Shown: piece by piece, positions 8,567 to 17,953 of the stretch
Layout of the letters: each line of letters begins with the position of its first letter
Position numbering within the stretch: position 1 is the stretch's first letter
Assembly: GCA_947467375.1 (NCBI GenBank)
Contig: CANIHL010000003.1
Coordinates: 1 to 64,000 of the forward strand
Length of the DNA: 64,000 nucleotides
DNA from: Acidimicrobiaceae bacterium
Lineage (GTDB): Bacteria > Actinomycetota > Acidimicrobiia > Acidimicrobiales > Ilumatobacteraceae
Direction: 5' to 3'
Program-made: the position numbers and the translations under genes
Notes under the pieces: generated by a model
What the model was told of the DNA's origin: nothing
The model's database searches: none
The model's input: the letters and a program-made list of their open reading frames with translations, nothing else

Positions 8567-10207
8567 ATGTTCGGATTATCACGTTTAAGCGGGAAAAGGC
8601 TTTCAGCCTTGGGCCTCGCCATGGCCTTTATTTTGACGTCGTGTGGAGGCAGCGACTCTTCGAGCGAAGGACGCACTAAGAACTCTGCCTTGTGTTTCGC
8701 AACACAGGAAGACAAAGATGCTGCAATTGCTACTGCGCAAGCTGATCTTGATGCGGCCAATGCAACAGCTACGTCTGGCGACACCACCGTTCCATCAGAA
8801 ACGACCGTTCCACCTTCGGACACAACAGTTGTTGATTCTGGACCTAACCTTGCGATGCTTGAACAGGCTCTAACCGACGCTCAGAACCAAGCGCTATGTG
8901 ATGTGGTTAATGCATCCTCGGATAGCGAATCTGCACCATATTTCAACGCTCCCCTTGATTTGACCGCAGTCGGCAATGATGATGGAACAGTTGACTTGAG
9001 TTGGACGGCTCCAGAAGCAAGCAATGTCGAGCCATTTATGTACAACATCACATTTTACAAAATTGTTGATGGACAGCAATCAGGTGGTTGGGGAGTTTGG
9101 ACATATGCCCCAAATACGACATACCAATTAGGTAGTTGGTTTTGGGACACCATCGGTGGAGACGCAGCGCGAATTGAGATTTTTGCTGGAACCAGCCCAT
9201 GCGTTGGTGAAGGCGAAGGCGATTGTCTTTATGGCCCAGTAGTAAATGCTGACGTTTATGCTCCAGGTGCTACGCCGGCAGAAACCGCTACGACTGATAC
9301 GACGCCAGCTGACGTGACGCCTCCATATTTCAATGCACTTACGAATCTGACAGCAACGGCAAACACAGATGGAAGCGTTGCTCTCAACTGGACTGCTCCA
9401 GAAGCAAGCAACATTGACCCATATTTGATCGTAGTTTCGTTCTATGACATTGATTCGGGCCAAGAAGTTGGTGGTTGGGGAGTGTGGACGCGCGGAACAA
9501 ATACGTCGTTCGACCTTGGACATTGGATGTTTGATGGAAATAACCCTGTAACAACGGGTTATGGTCCTGTCCGTTTCAAACTTTATGCAGGAAGCGCTGC
9601 ATGCGTAGGAGTGGGTTCGGGCGAGTGTCTCTACGGTCCTTCAACTTCGGTCGACGTGAATGTGCTTGATCCAAATGGGGAAGCGACTGGTGCAACTGAA
9701 ACAACTGTTGCTTCAGACACAACTGTTGCTTCAGACACAACTGCGACAACGAGTCCATCCGATAATCAGCTAGTGATTATTGAGACGCCTCTTTCAGTCG
9801 TCGAATTGCTCACAGAGACAACAGTTTTGGTGCCAAATGATGTCGCCACAATGGTCTGTGATGAAAGTTGCATTTCTGCAATGTTCAGTGCAGCAAATCT
9901 TGACGCTGGAACGGTAACCATCAATGGTGTTTCCGCAGCATTTGGCTCAAAGAGCTTGCGATTCCCAGTTGATGGCAAGATCGGCGCAATTAGTGCTGTA
10001 GTTACTTCAACCGATGGTGTTTCTGCATTGGACGTGTCAACGAAATTTGATCATGTCGTGAGAAAGACTCCGTTGGCCGGTTCAGCTGTAGCTTCAACAT
10101 CAACAACTGGATCATCAAAGATGAAATACATTTATGTATTAGTCGCATTGTTGATCTTGGTTGCAGTTGGTTACAAGCGCCGCAAGAAGGAAGCAGAAAC
10201 TAAGTAA
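8567..10207 (+). CDS. Lipoprotein with two Fn3-like domains and a C-terminal TM/basic tail
   Basis: Lipobox LTSCGG; two copies of the GGWGVWT / CVGxGxGxCLYGP domain; C-terminal MKYIYVLVALLILVAVGYKRRKKEAETK. Confidence 0.8.
   Translation: MFGLSRLSGKRLSALGLAMAFILTSCGGSDSSSEGRTKNSALCFATQEDKDAAIATAQADLDAANATATSGDTTVPSETTVPPSDTTVVDSGPNLAMLEQALTDAQNQALCDVVNASSDSESAPYFNAPLDLTAVGNDDGTVDLSWTAPEASNVEPFMYNITFYKIVDGQQSGGWGVWTYAPNTTYQLGSWFWDTIGGDAARIEIFAGTSPCVGEGEGDCLYGPVVNADVYAPGATPAETATTDTTPADVTPPYFNALTNLTATANTDGSVALNWTAPEASNIDPYLIVVSFYDIDSGQEVGGWGVWTRGTNTSFDLGHWMFDGNNPVTTGYGPVRFKLYAGSAACVGVGSGECLYGPSTSVDVNVLDPNGEATGATETTVASDTTVASDTTATTSPSDNQLVIIETPLSVVELLTETTVLVPNDVATMVCDESCISAMFSAANLDAGTVTINGVSAAFGSKSLRFPVDGKIGAISAVVTSTDGVSALDVSTKFDHVVRKTPLAGSAVASTSTTGSSKMKYIYVLVALLILVAVGYKRRKKEAETK
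9701..9736 (+). repeat. 18 bp tandem duplication in the linker
   Basis: acaactgttgcttcagac x2. Confidence 0.85.
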
Positions 10208-10233
10208 ATTAAGCTAAACATTTCGTTTGCGAA

Positions 10234-10272
10234 CGGGCCCACAACAGCGATGTTGTGGGCCCGCTTTTTTGT
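10234..10272 (+). terminator. Rho-independent terminator
   Basis: cgggcccacaaca-gcga-tgttgtgggcccg, 13 bp perfect stem followed by a T run. Confidence 0.93.
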
Positions 10273-10492
10273 TATTGGCAATCACCCCAGAAAAATTCCC
10301 AGGTATGTAAGTTCTGACTACTCTTCAGGTTTGACGTCTTCCACTTTCTTGTCTTCTTCATCTTCAAATGCCGAAGCCACCACATCCACTACGTCTAACG
10401 CTGGTTTTATCCACAAGTTACGAGTGGCCATAGTTATGCCAAATTCCAAGCAACCATTGAAAGCCACAGTTTCCAAGGGTTGTGCCAGTGGA

Positions 10493-11386
10493 TTACTCAT
10501 CGCTCAGAATTATTTGTCCTTCGCACATGTTTGAAAGTAGGCAGGGGAGGCTTTCGGTTGCGAAAAGTGTCTTGTCGGTTGCTGCGGGCGTTTTGAATAT
10601 TCCGGTCACTTCATGGACTACAAGGGTGTCGCCCTTCCTGACTATTGAAATGGGGTATTGATCATCATTAAAGATTTCTTCGTTTAAATCCTTGTTGCTG
10701 CAGAATCCAGCGCCCGAACAGAACTGATACTGGCTCGTGTAAGCCGTGCCGGAAAGTTGTTCAAAATCCAAAACATCAAAACCGGGAAGACCTCGCGATA
10801 CGACTTGCGGATCCTTTGCGTCAATAAAAAGGGTGAGGAGCCCCTGGTTGTTGGTGCCTCCAGCTTCTCCATGGCACGCCCAAGTACGACGAATCGCAAT
10901 AGTGATGTAATCGTTGTTGTTACTCGTTGAATCCAGTTCTACCGCGGTCGAGTCGTAGCATTCGTACCATGGTGCAGTGCTCCCACCAGGATTTACATAA
11001 CCGTTTGTATAGGGCTCACCAAAAACTTGGTAGTTGAAACTTGGCAGGAATGTTCCTGTGATCTTCGTCCAACTGTCGTTGGGTTCCTTTCTAAATATGC
11101 AAAGGTCTGTACCATCAGTGCCTGCATCTCTAAGTTCAACCCGCGCATTGTCCATCTCGGAAGATGATTCAACGGTTCCAATGCAGTGATTCGACAGACC
11201 GACTTCTGAGTTCGACCAAAGGGCGTTTATGTCCACAAATGGAACTTCGAATTCAGTTAGGGGGTCTACGGTTGAAGAAGCCTCTTGTTGAGAGCATGAA
11301 GCGATGGCAAAAATGCCTAGTAAGAGTGTCAGACGGATAAGAGTTCTGAGCCTATTGTCCCTCAATTGAAGTACTACTTTTCGCAA
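10493..11386 (-). CDS. Lipoprotein of unknown function
   Basis: Signal and lipobox LLLGIFAIASC; rest of the protein has no recognised motifs. Confidence 0.65.
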   Translation of the reverse strand: MRKVVLQLRDNRLRTLIRLTLLLGIFAIASCSQQEASSTVDPLTEFEVPFVDINALWSNSEVGLSNHCIGTVESSSEMDNARVELRDAGTDGTDLCIFRKEPNDSWTKITGTFLPSFNYQVFGEPYTNGYVNPGGSTAPWYECYDSTAVELDSTSNNNDYITIAIRRTWACHGEAGGTNNQGLLTLFIDAKDPQVVSRGLPGFDVLDFEQLSGTAYTSQYQFCSGAGFCSNKDLNEEIFNDDQYPISIVRKGDTLVVHEVTGIFKTPAATDKTLFATESLPCLLSNMCEGQIILSDE

Positions 11387-12198
11387 ACAGTGAGATCTTT
11401 GTCTCTATCCATCTTGACAAGTTGCAGATACAGAGATTTGGATACATAAGGATTGTTTACTGGGTAGTTTTTTTGCTTCTTGGCAGCAGCGAGCGTTTTG
11501 GCTATACCCCAGGGGTGGATCACATTTACTTGTGAACAATTCTTGAATGTTGATGGTTTGATTTGTGTAGAAATCGATGCTGTGTTGTACGGCAGAGCAG
11601 CGTTAATAACGCTAACGATTGTGGTTGTGGCACTATTTGGGTTGTTTTGGCTTACAGGCAAAGTGTTTGTTGTGCTTGTCGTTGTGCTTGTTGTGGTGGA
11701 GCTTGTACTCGTGGTGGCGATACTTCCATCAAATTGACGCCCAACTGTGCCATCACATGAAATATTGCAGTCTCCATTTGTAACAATTGGATTAGCGCTA
11801 GCACCGACTAGTTCATAGATTGCTGCTCGGGCAATATCTACATCAACACCATCTCTCCATATCCAGAGTGTGTAGTTAGGGCGATATCCGTTGCCGCCAC
11901 TTCCATCTCCAATTCCAATACCGACGTACTCACAGTTATCGAAATAGTTGAACTTTGCAGCAATCGCCATTCCAAGAGCTTTATGTCCACCAGAGCTGAA
12001 GGGGAGAAGTCGCTGGTAAGCCTCTGTTCCGATATCGGTGTCCAGGATCGTGATCGAAGAGGGGCTATTAGACGAGGGGGATTGTGTGTATTCACCACAA
12101 CTAATTGCGTTCACAGAACCCTGCGAAGGAAGCATCGAACACGCAAAAATCGAAAATGCCACAACGAACTTGTAAGTGTTTTTCACATCAAACCTCAC
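11374..12198 (-). CDS. Secreted protein of unknown function with a Ser/Thr-rich linker
   Basis: GTG start, signal peptide, linker TTSTSSTTTSTTTSTTNT; overlaps the downstream gene by 13 bp. Confidence 0.65.
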   Translation of the reverse strand: MRFDVKNTYKFVVAFSIFACSMLPSQGSVNAISCGEYTQSPSSNSPSSITILDTDIGTEAYQRLLPFSSGGHKALGMAIAAKFNYFDNCEYVGIGIGDGSGGNGYRPNYTLWIWRDGVDVDIARAAIYELVGASANPIVTNGDCNISCDGTVGRQFDGSIATTSTSSTTTSTTTSTTNTLPVSQNNPNSATTTIVSVINAALPYNTASISTQIKPSTFKNCSQVNVIHPWGIAKTLAAAKKQKNYPVNNPYVSKSLYLQLVKMDRDKDLTVCEK

Positions 12199-12228
12199 GA
12201 TCGCTAGGACTTAAATGGAATTTGCCTT

Positions 12229-13596
12229 ATGAATGGTACTCCTGCATTCAGACTCTACGGATGTATGTTTTGGGGGATGTTTCAACGGAAAAGGTTCATA
12301 GGTGCGTTGGCGATCTGCCTGATTTTGACAACAACCCTCAGCAAGGGTTCAACCTCTGCGGCTTCCCATGGCGGCAAGTGCTCGAAGGTCGGGGTTGTGC
12401 AGAAGACCAAGGGCGTCACATTTACCTGCGCCAAGGTGGGGAAAACGTTGAAGTGGGTTCGTAAGTCTGTGAAATCCTCGTCACCGATTGTTCCGACCAC
12501 AATCTCTGGTGCTCAATTGTTGCAACTGAATCTGTCTTCGCCAGAGCCATTGAGTAATTGCCGGTTGAAAGATGCCCGATCATTTAAGGCAGCAGGTGAT
12601 TGGCAAGCAATTACATACCCAGCGACACCGAACCATGGCTTTACGAACGCTGGTGTAGTTGATGTCGCTGTCGTGTTTGTTGATTTTCCAGATGTGTCTG
12701 GTGGTTCGGCGGAGCTGATCGAACATATTGCAGCAATCAAAAAATCTGCAGAGTGGTATTCGTGGTTTTCTCAGGGCAACGTGAAATACAACTTGCGCAT
12801 TGCCGACAAATGGGTTCGAGCACCAAAGAACTCTGAAAACTATTACTGGTTGCATCCTGGAAAACCTGGCACACAGCTCATGTCGGATATTGACATTGCA
12901 GACACCTATAGGTCACTTGCTGGGAGTGTTGTCGACACCAGTGGGGTCACATCTGTTTGGGCTGTACTTCCTAAATCGATTACTGCAATTGACGAAGGCT
13001 TTGCTTATAGGGCATACCCGGGTGTGTTTTCCATAGGCAGCGATTCGTATAGGGCTGGCACACCAATTTGGCAGCACTTTGTTCACGAGACACTTCACTC
13101 GCACGGAGCTCTTGGACATTCGCCGAAGAATACGCAGATTGGCTTGTTCTGGAATACCGGTTCGGCAGGCGCAACCCTCAACTCATGGGATGCAATGACA
13201 CTTGGTTGGATGAAACAGGAGAACATCTTTTGCATTGCAAAGCAAAATGTTGTTACCCAGACACTCACATTGGTTCCGTTGGAGCGAGAGCAGGTAGGCC
13301 TTAGAAGTATCGTTGTCAAACTTTCGGAATATGAAGCACTCGTCATTGAATCTCATCGAAAAGATAAGTGGTCGGATAGGTGGCCAGTTGGAACATCTGG
13401 AATTTCGATCATGCGCATAGATACACGGAACGACACTGTGTGGGACTTGGGCAGTTCAACTGGAACGTATGTGATTCCTGCTCGCGAACACTCGCTCGAC
13501 TTTTTGAAATTAGGTCAATCATTCACCACTGATGGGGTCAGGATCTCCGTGGTGCAAAGTGGCGATAATGATCAGGTCAAGATCGAACAAGGCTGA
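12229..13596 (+). CDS. Secreted putative zinc metallopeptidase
   Basis: Signal peptide; Cys/Trp module CSKVGVVQKTKGVTFTCAKVGKTLKWVRK; HExxH motif in FVHETLHSHGALGH. Confidence 0.65.
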   Translation: MNGTPAFRLYGCMFWGMFQRKRFIGALAICLILTTTLSKGSTSAASHGGKCSKVGVVQKTKGVTFTCAKVGKTLKWVRKSVKSSSPIVPTTISGAQLLQLNLSSPEPLSNCRLKDARSFKAAGDWQAITYPATPNHGFTNAGVVDVAVVFVDFPDVSGGSAELIEHIAAIKKSAEWYSWFSQGNVKYNLRIADKWVRAPKNSENYYWLHPGKPGTQLMSDIDIADTYRSLAGSVVDTSGVTSVWAVLPKSITAIDEGFAYRAYPGVFSIGSDSYRAGTPIWQHFVHETLHSHGALGHSPKNTQIGLFWNTGSAGATLNSWDAMTLGWMKQENIFCIAKQNVVTQTLTLVPLEREQVGLRSIVVKLSEYEALVIESHRKDKWSDRWPVGTSGISIMRIDTRNDTVWDLGSSTGTYVIPAREHSLDFLKLGQSFTTDGVRISVVQSGDNDQVKIEQG

Positions 13597-13699
13597 ATGC
13601 CCTTGTGAAACCCTTTGTGGGACAGGGGTAGAAGTTTCACTAGGCAATTCCTGGTTTTGGGTGTAGTCATTGGTTACCAACTATCAAAAGGGGATTGAA

Positions 13700-14332
13700 A
13701 TGATTTGGACACGAAGGATATTGCAAGGTCATTCGACAGAATCAGTAGCGCTAGGTATTGAGGCGTGCAAGATATTCAAAGATGTAACTGGAGCAGATTT
13801 GGCGCTTTGGTCACCATTGGGCGGAATGCCATACAACGCACTCGCTTGGACGCAAACTGCTGAAGATTTCAACGAAGCAGTAGAGCGCGCATTTAAGTGC
13901 GGAGTAAGTGATGCGTGGACACATTTGATGCAGCGAGCATCAGGAACTGCGACGACAATTCCTGAACTTCCTGACAATGTTTACAACTTCCATGCAATTT
14001 CAAGCAATTTCACTCCACATACGGTTGGAACCGTTGTCATGGGTACATCACTCACGATGAAAGATGGCGCTGACTATTTTGGTGCGCTTAAATACTTGAC
14101 AGAGTGGTGCGAGGTTGCGGCAAGCGCTACAGGCGCAGGAGTAATTGTTTCGATACCTATGTTCGGTGCGGCAGGAGTAATTGAAATTTCTAACTTCTAT
14201 CCGAATGCCAAGTCCGCTGAAGATGGACGCAATGCGGCCATGGCAAGCACAACTTGGTTGACCAAATTTATGGAAGGTGGAGTATTTTTCAACTCCGGCA
14301 TGAATCGCACGGCAATCATCCGTATCGCTTAA
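13700..14332 (+). CDS. Conserved-looking protein of unknown function
   Basis: Start at ATG 13700 behind aaaagggg; two roughly similar alpha/beta halves; no recognised motif. Confidence 0.55.
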   Translation: MIWTRRILQGHSTESVALGIEACKIFKDVTGADLALWSPLGGMPYNALAWTQTAEDFNEAVERAFKCGVSDAWTHLMQRASGTATTIPELPDNVYNFHAISSNFTPHTVGTVVMGTSLTMKDGADYFGALKYLTEWCEVAASATGAGVIVSIPMFGAAGVIEISNFYPNAKSAEDGRNAAMASTTWLTKFMEGGVFFNSGMNRTAIIRIA

Positions 14333-16206
14333 GCCAGGTCGGTAACCGCACCAGCGAATTGAGATTGATACAGGCGGAAGTACGCGCCACGAGAAGCAAG
14401 TAGATGCTCGTGCGAACCCTGTTCAACAATTCGACCATCTTCCATCACCAGAATCACGTTCGCATCGCGAATTGTGGACAGGCGGTGGGCGATGACGAAA
14501 CTGGTGCGTTTACTACGTAGTGCCGTCATTGCGCGTTGAATGAGCACTTCGGTACGAGTGTCAACAGAGCTTGTTGCTTCGTCGAGGATGAGAATTGCTG
14601 GGTCTGCAAGAAAAGCGCGAGCAATAGTAAGCAATTGCTTTTCGCCAGCACTTACTACACCGCCTTCGTTGTCGAGGATGGTGTCGTAACCAAGTGGCAG
14701 AGCGTGCACGAAGCGGTCTACGTACGTTGCTTTAGCCGCCGCAAGAATTTCGGCCTCTGTAGCAAGTGTGTTGCCGTAAGCAATGTTCTGGCGAATAGTT
14801 CCACCGAATAACCACGTGTCTTGCAACACCATGCCAACGTTTGAACGAAGCTCGCTGCGGGGAATCTGTGAAATGTCACGACCGTCAAGTGTGATGCGAC
14901 CGCTGTTCAATTCATAAAAGCGCATGATTAGGTTGACGAGCGTCGTCTTGCCGGCGCCGGTTGGCCCAACGATTGCCACCGTGGTTCCAGGTTCGGCAAC
15001 AAGCGAGAGGTCCTCGATGAGTGGGCGATCAGGGTCGTAGGAGAAGCTCACGTGTTCGAAAGCGATGCGACCTTTAACCTCTGGTTGTTCAGTTGAGGCA
15101 GGCTCAATGCTCTCTTCTTCTGCATCAAGCACTTGGAATACTCGTTCGGCAGATGCCACGCCAGATTGCAGCACGTTCATCATGGACGCTGTCTGGGTAA
15201 GTGGCATGGTGAACTGACGCGAGTACTGAATGAAGGCTTGAACATCGCCTAGGCCCATTGTTCCCGAAGCGACCTTCAAGCCACCAACAACGGCAATCAT
15301 GAGATAGTTCAAGTTGCCAACGAACATCATGGCTGGCTGAATGGAACCAGACATGAATTGTGCACCGAAGCCGGCTTCGTACAACTTCTCGTTCGTGACT
15401 GAAAAGCGCCCTTCGACTTCTCGTTGACGACCAAAGGTTTTGACGATGGCATGACCGGTGAACGTTTCTTCAATCAGTCCGTTGAGTGCGCCAGTGTGCG
15501 ACCACTGTGCAATGAACTTGGCTTTTGACTTAGCGGCGATCTGCTTCATCGCAAGAATTGACAGAGGAACGGTAACCACAGCAATGAGGGCAAGGATCGG
15601 TGATACCCAGATCATCATGCCGAGAACGCCAACAATGGTGAGGAGTGATGTGATGAGCTGGCTCAATGACTGCTGCAAACTCTGCGAAATATTGTCGATG
15701 TCGTTAGTGACTCGGCTGAGTAGGTCGCCACGAGATTGACGGTCAATGTAACTCAATGGCAAGCGATGAATTTTTGCTTCAACTTCAGACCGCAGCGTAA
15801 ACATGGTGCGCTGCACAACACCTGCAAGCATGAAAGTTTGAACATAGGAGAGCAAGAACGACATTGCGTACAACGAAAGAGCAATTTCAAGAGTGTGGTG
15901 GAGCGCAGTGAAGTTGACTCCGGTTTGCCCATTGCGTTTCATTAACCCATTGAACAAAATGTCCGTTGCATGACCCAGAATTTTTGGACCGGACACCACC
16001 AACGCAACGCTGATAACGGCCATGATCAAAATGATGCAAACCAGGAAGAGTTCGTTGGACATCAAGCCAATTAAGCGTTTAATTGACTCAGAAAAGTTCT
16101 CTGATTTTTCGACTGGCATACCAACAACGTGCATGCGGCTATTGCGTAGTTCTGAGCCCGGCATTGCCGTCGGTTTGGCGGCTGGTGTCTGTGGCTTTTC
16201 GCTCAT
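14329..16206 (-). CDS. ABC exporter half-transporter (TM + NBD), catalytic-site partner
   Basis: Walker A GPTGAGKTT; signature VSAGEKQ; Walker B ILILDEATSSVD; H-loop IAHRLSTI. Confidence 0.93.
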   Translation of the reverse strand: MSEKPQTPAAKPTAMPGSELRNSRMHVVGMPVEKSENFSESIKRLIGLMSNELFLVCIILIMAVISVALVVSGPKILGHATDILFNGLMKRNGQTGVNFTALHHTLEIALSLYAMSFLLSYVQTFMLAGVVQRTMFTLRSEVEAKIHRLPLSYIDRQSRGDLLSRVTNDIDNISQSLQQSLSQLITSLLTIVGVLGMMIWVSPILALIAVVTVPLSILAMKQIAAKSKAKFIAQWSHTGALNGLIEETFTGHAIVKTFGRQREVEGRFSVTNEKLYEAGFGAQFMSGSIQPAMMFVGNLNYLMIAVVGGLKVASGTMGLGDVQAFIQYSRQFTMPLTQTASMMNVLQSGVASAERVFQVLDAEEESIEPASTEQPEVKGRIAFEHVSFSYDPDRPLIEDLSLVAEPGTTVAIVGPTGAGKTTLVNLIMRFYELNSGRITLDGRDISQIPRSELRSNVGMVLQDTWLFGGTIRQNIAYGNTLATEAEILAAAKATYVDRFVHALPLGYDTILDNEGGVVSAGEKQLLTIARAFLADPAILILDEATSSVDTRTEVLIQRAMTALRSKRTSFVIAHRLSTIRDANVILVMEDGRIVEQGSHEHLLASRGAYFRLYQSQFAGAVTDLA

Positions 16207-17939
16207 GACACTTCTCCATTAACAGATGCCTGTGAATCCACGATCTCTTGGTACGTAGGGCAATCGGCAAGCAGTTCATCATGTGTGCCAAGGCCAACAC
16301 AATGGCCGCCTTCAAGCACCAGAATCTGGTCGGCTTCACGAATAGTGGAGACACGTTGGGCAACGACAACTACAACGGAGTTGCTTGTGTTCGGTGCAAG
16401 TGCGGCGCGAAGCCGTGCATCAGTTGCAAGGTCGAGTGCAGAGAACGAGTCGTCAAACAGGTAGATCTCTGGCTGGCGAATAAGTGCACGTGCAATTGCG
16501 AGTCGTTGTCGTTGCCCACCCGAAACATTCGACCCACCCTGTGCGATGGTCGCGTCAAGACCACCTGGCATGGCGCGAACGAAATCTTCGGCCTGGGCAA
16601 TTCGTAGTGCAGCCCACATCTCATCTTCTGATGCGTCTTCTTTTCCGTATGTGAGGTTGCTTGCCACGGTGCCCGAAAAGAGATAAGGCTTTTGAGGAAC
16701 GATGCCGACTCGCGACCACAGTGCTTCTGGCGCCAGTTCACGAACATCAACACCGTCAAGCGAAACGACGCCACTCGTGACATCGAACAGGCGAGGGATC
16801 AGATTGACCAAAGTCGTTTTACCCGAACCTGTGCTGCCAACAATTGCAAGTGTTTGACCAGCGCGCACAGTGAAGGAAATATCTTGCAGAACGGGCGCTT
16901 CGGCACCTGGGTAGTGGAAGCCAACTCCGTTGAATTCGAGTACCGCTGTCTGCGACAACTTGGATACCGCGTTCTTTGCAATGACCACGCTCGTAGGTGT
17001 GTGGAGAACTTCTTGAATGCGTTCGGCGCTTACCGTTGCACGAGGAAGCAATGCAGCCATCCATGTGGTCATCATGACCGACATCAAAATCTGGGTCAGA
17101 TAGGTGAGGAACGCAATCATCGAACCAGGCTTCATGAGCTGCTGGCTAATGCGGTCGGAACCGAACCACACCACTGCAACGCTCGAGAAATTGATCACCA
17201 GAGTTGCAGTAGGAAACATGAGCGCTTGAAGTCGCCCGCCTGTAAGTGCGGTTTCGGTTACTGCATCGTTCGCCACGCGAAAACGCTCTTGTTCAACCGG
17301 TTCTCGCACGAAAGCGCGAACAATACGGATGCCTGTGAGTTGCTCGCGCAGTATTTCATTGATTCGGTCAATGCGTTCTTGCATGCGCCTAAACGTTGGA
17401 ACCATGCTTCCAATAATGAGCGATAGCGCAACAGCAAGAATTGGGATCGACACCATCAGAATGCGCGATAAGCCAAGGTCCTGATGCATGGCCAGAAAAA
17501 CTCCGCCAATTGCTGTGAACGGAGCTCCAAGAATGAGTGTGCACGTCATGAGCACCAGCATTTGAACCTGCTGCACGTCGTTGGTGATGCGAGTGATGAG
17601 AGATGGCGCTCCAAATTGGGCAACTTCACGTGAAGAGAAGTCGTTCACCTGATGGAACAACATGTTGCGAACATCACGGCCAAAACCCATGGCTAAACGT
17701 GAACCGACATACACCGAAGAAATAGAGAAGATCACCTGAGCAAAGGTGACGAGCAACATGATGCCGCCATAAGTCCAGATGTACCCGATGTCGTGTTTCA
17801 CAACTCCGTTGTTGATGATGTCGGCATTCAGGGTTGGTAGGTATAAGCCGGCCATGGCCTGAATGGCCTGAAACACAATCACGATCCAGATGAGCTTCTT
17901 GTATTTGGCAAGAACTGTAGAGAGCAGCGACTTCAGCAT
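16203..17939 (-). CDS. ABC exporter half-transporter (TM + NBD), degenerate-site partner
   Basis: Walker A GSTGSGKTT; signature VSGGQRQ; Walker B IYLFDDSFSALD; H-loop VAQRVSTI; ATGA overlap with the gene at 14329. Confidence 0.93.
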   Translation of the reverse strand: MLKSLLSTVLAKYKKLIWIVIVFQAIQAMAGLYLPTLNADIINNGVVKHDIGYIWTYGGIMLLVTFAQVIFSISSVYVGSRLAMGFGRDVRNMLFHQVNDFSSREVAQFGAPSLITRITNDVQQVQMLVLMTCTLILGAPFTAIGGVFLAMHQDLGLSRILMVSIPILAVALSLIIGSMVPTFRRMQERIDRINEILREQLTGIRIVRAFVREPVEQERFRVANDAVTETALTGGRLQALMFPTATLVINFSSVAVVWFGSDRISQQLMKPGSMIAFLTYLTQILMSVMMTTWMAALLPRATVSAERIQEVLHTPTSVVIAKNAVSKLSQTAVLEFNGVGFHYPGAEAPVLQDISFTVRAGQTLAIVGSTGSGKTTLVNLIPRLFDVTSGVVSLDGVDVRELAPEALWSRVGIVPQKPYLFSGTVASNLTYGKEDASEDEMWAALRIAQAEDFVRAMPGGLDATIAQGGSNVSGGQRQRLAIARALIRQPEIYLFDDSFSALDLATDARLRAALAPNTSNSVVVVVAQRVSTIREADQILVLEGGHCVGLGTHDELLADCPTYQEIVDSQASVNGEVS

Positions 17940-17953
17940 GTGCCTTGCAAATT

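Noticed and set aside
10250-10534. 94-aa plus-strand ORF
   Set aside because: It begins inside the terminator hairpin, lacks an SD, and its 3' end overlaps the lipoprotein gene on the other strand.
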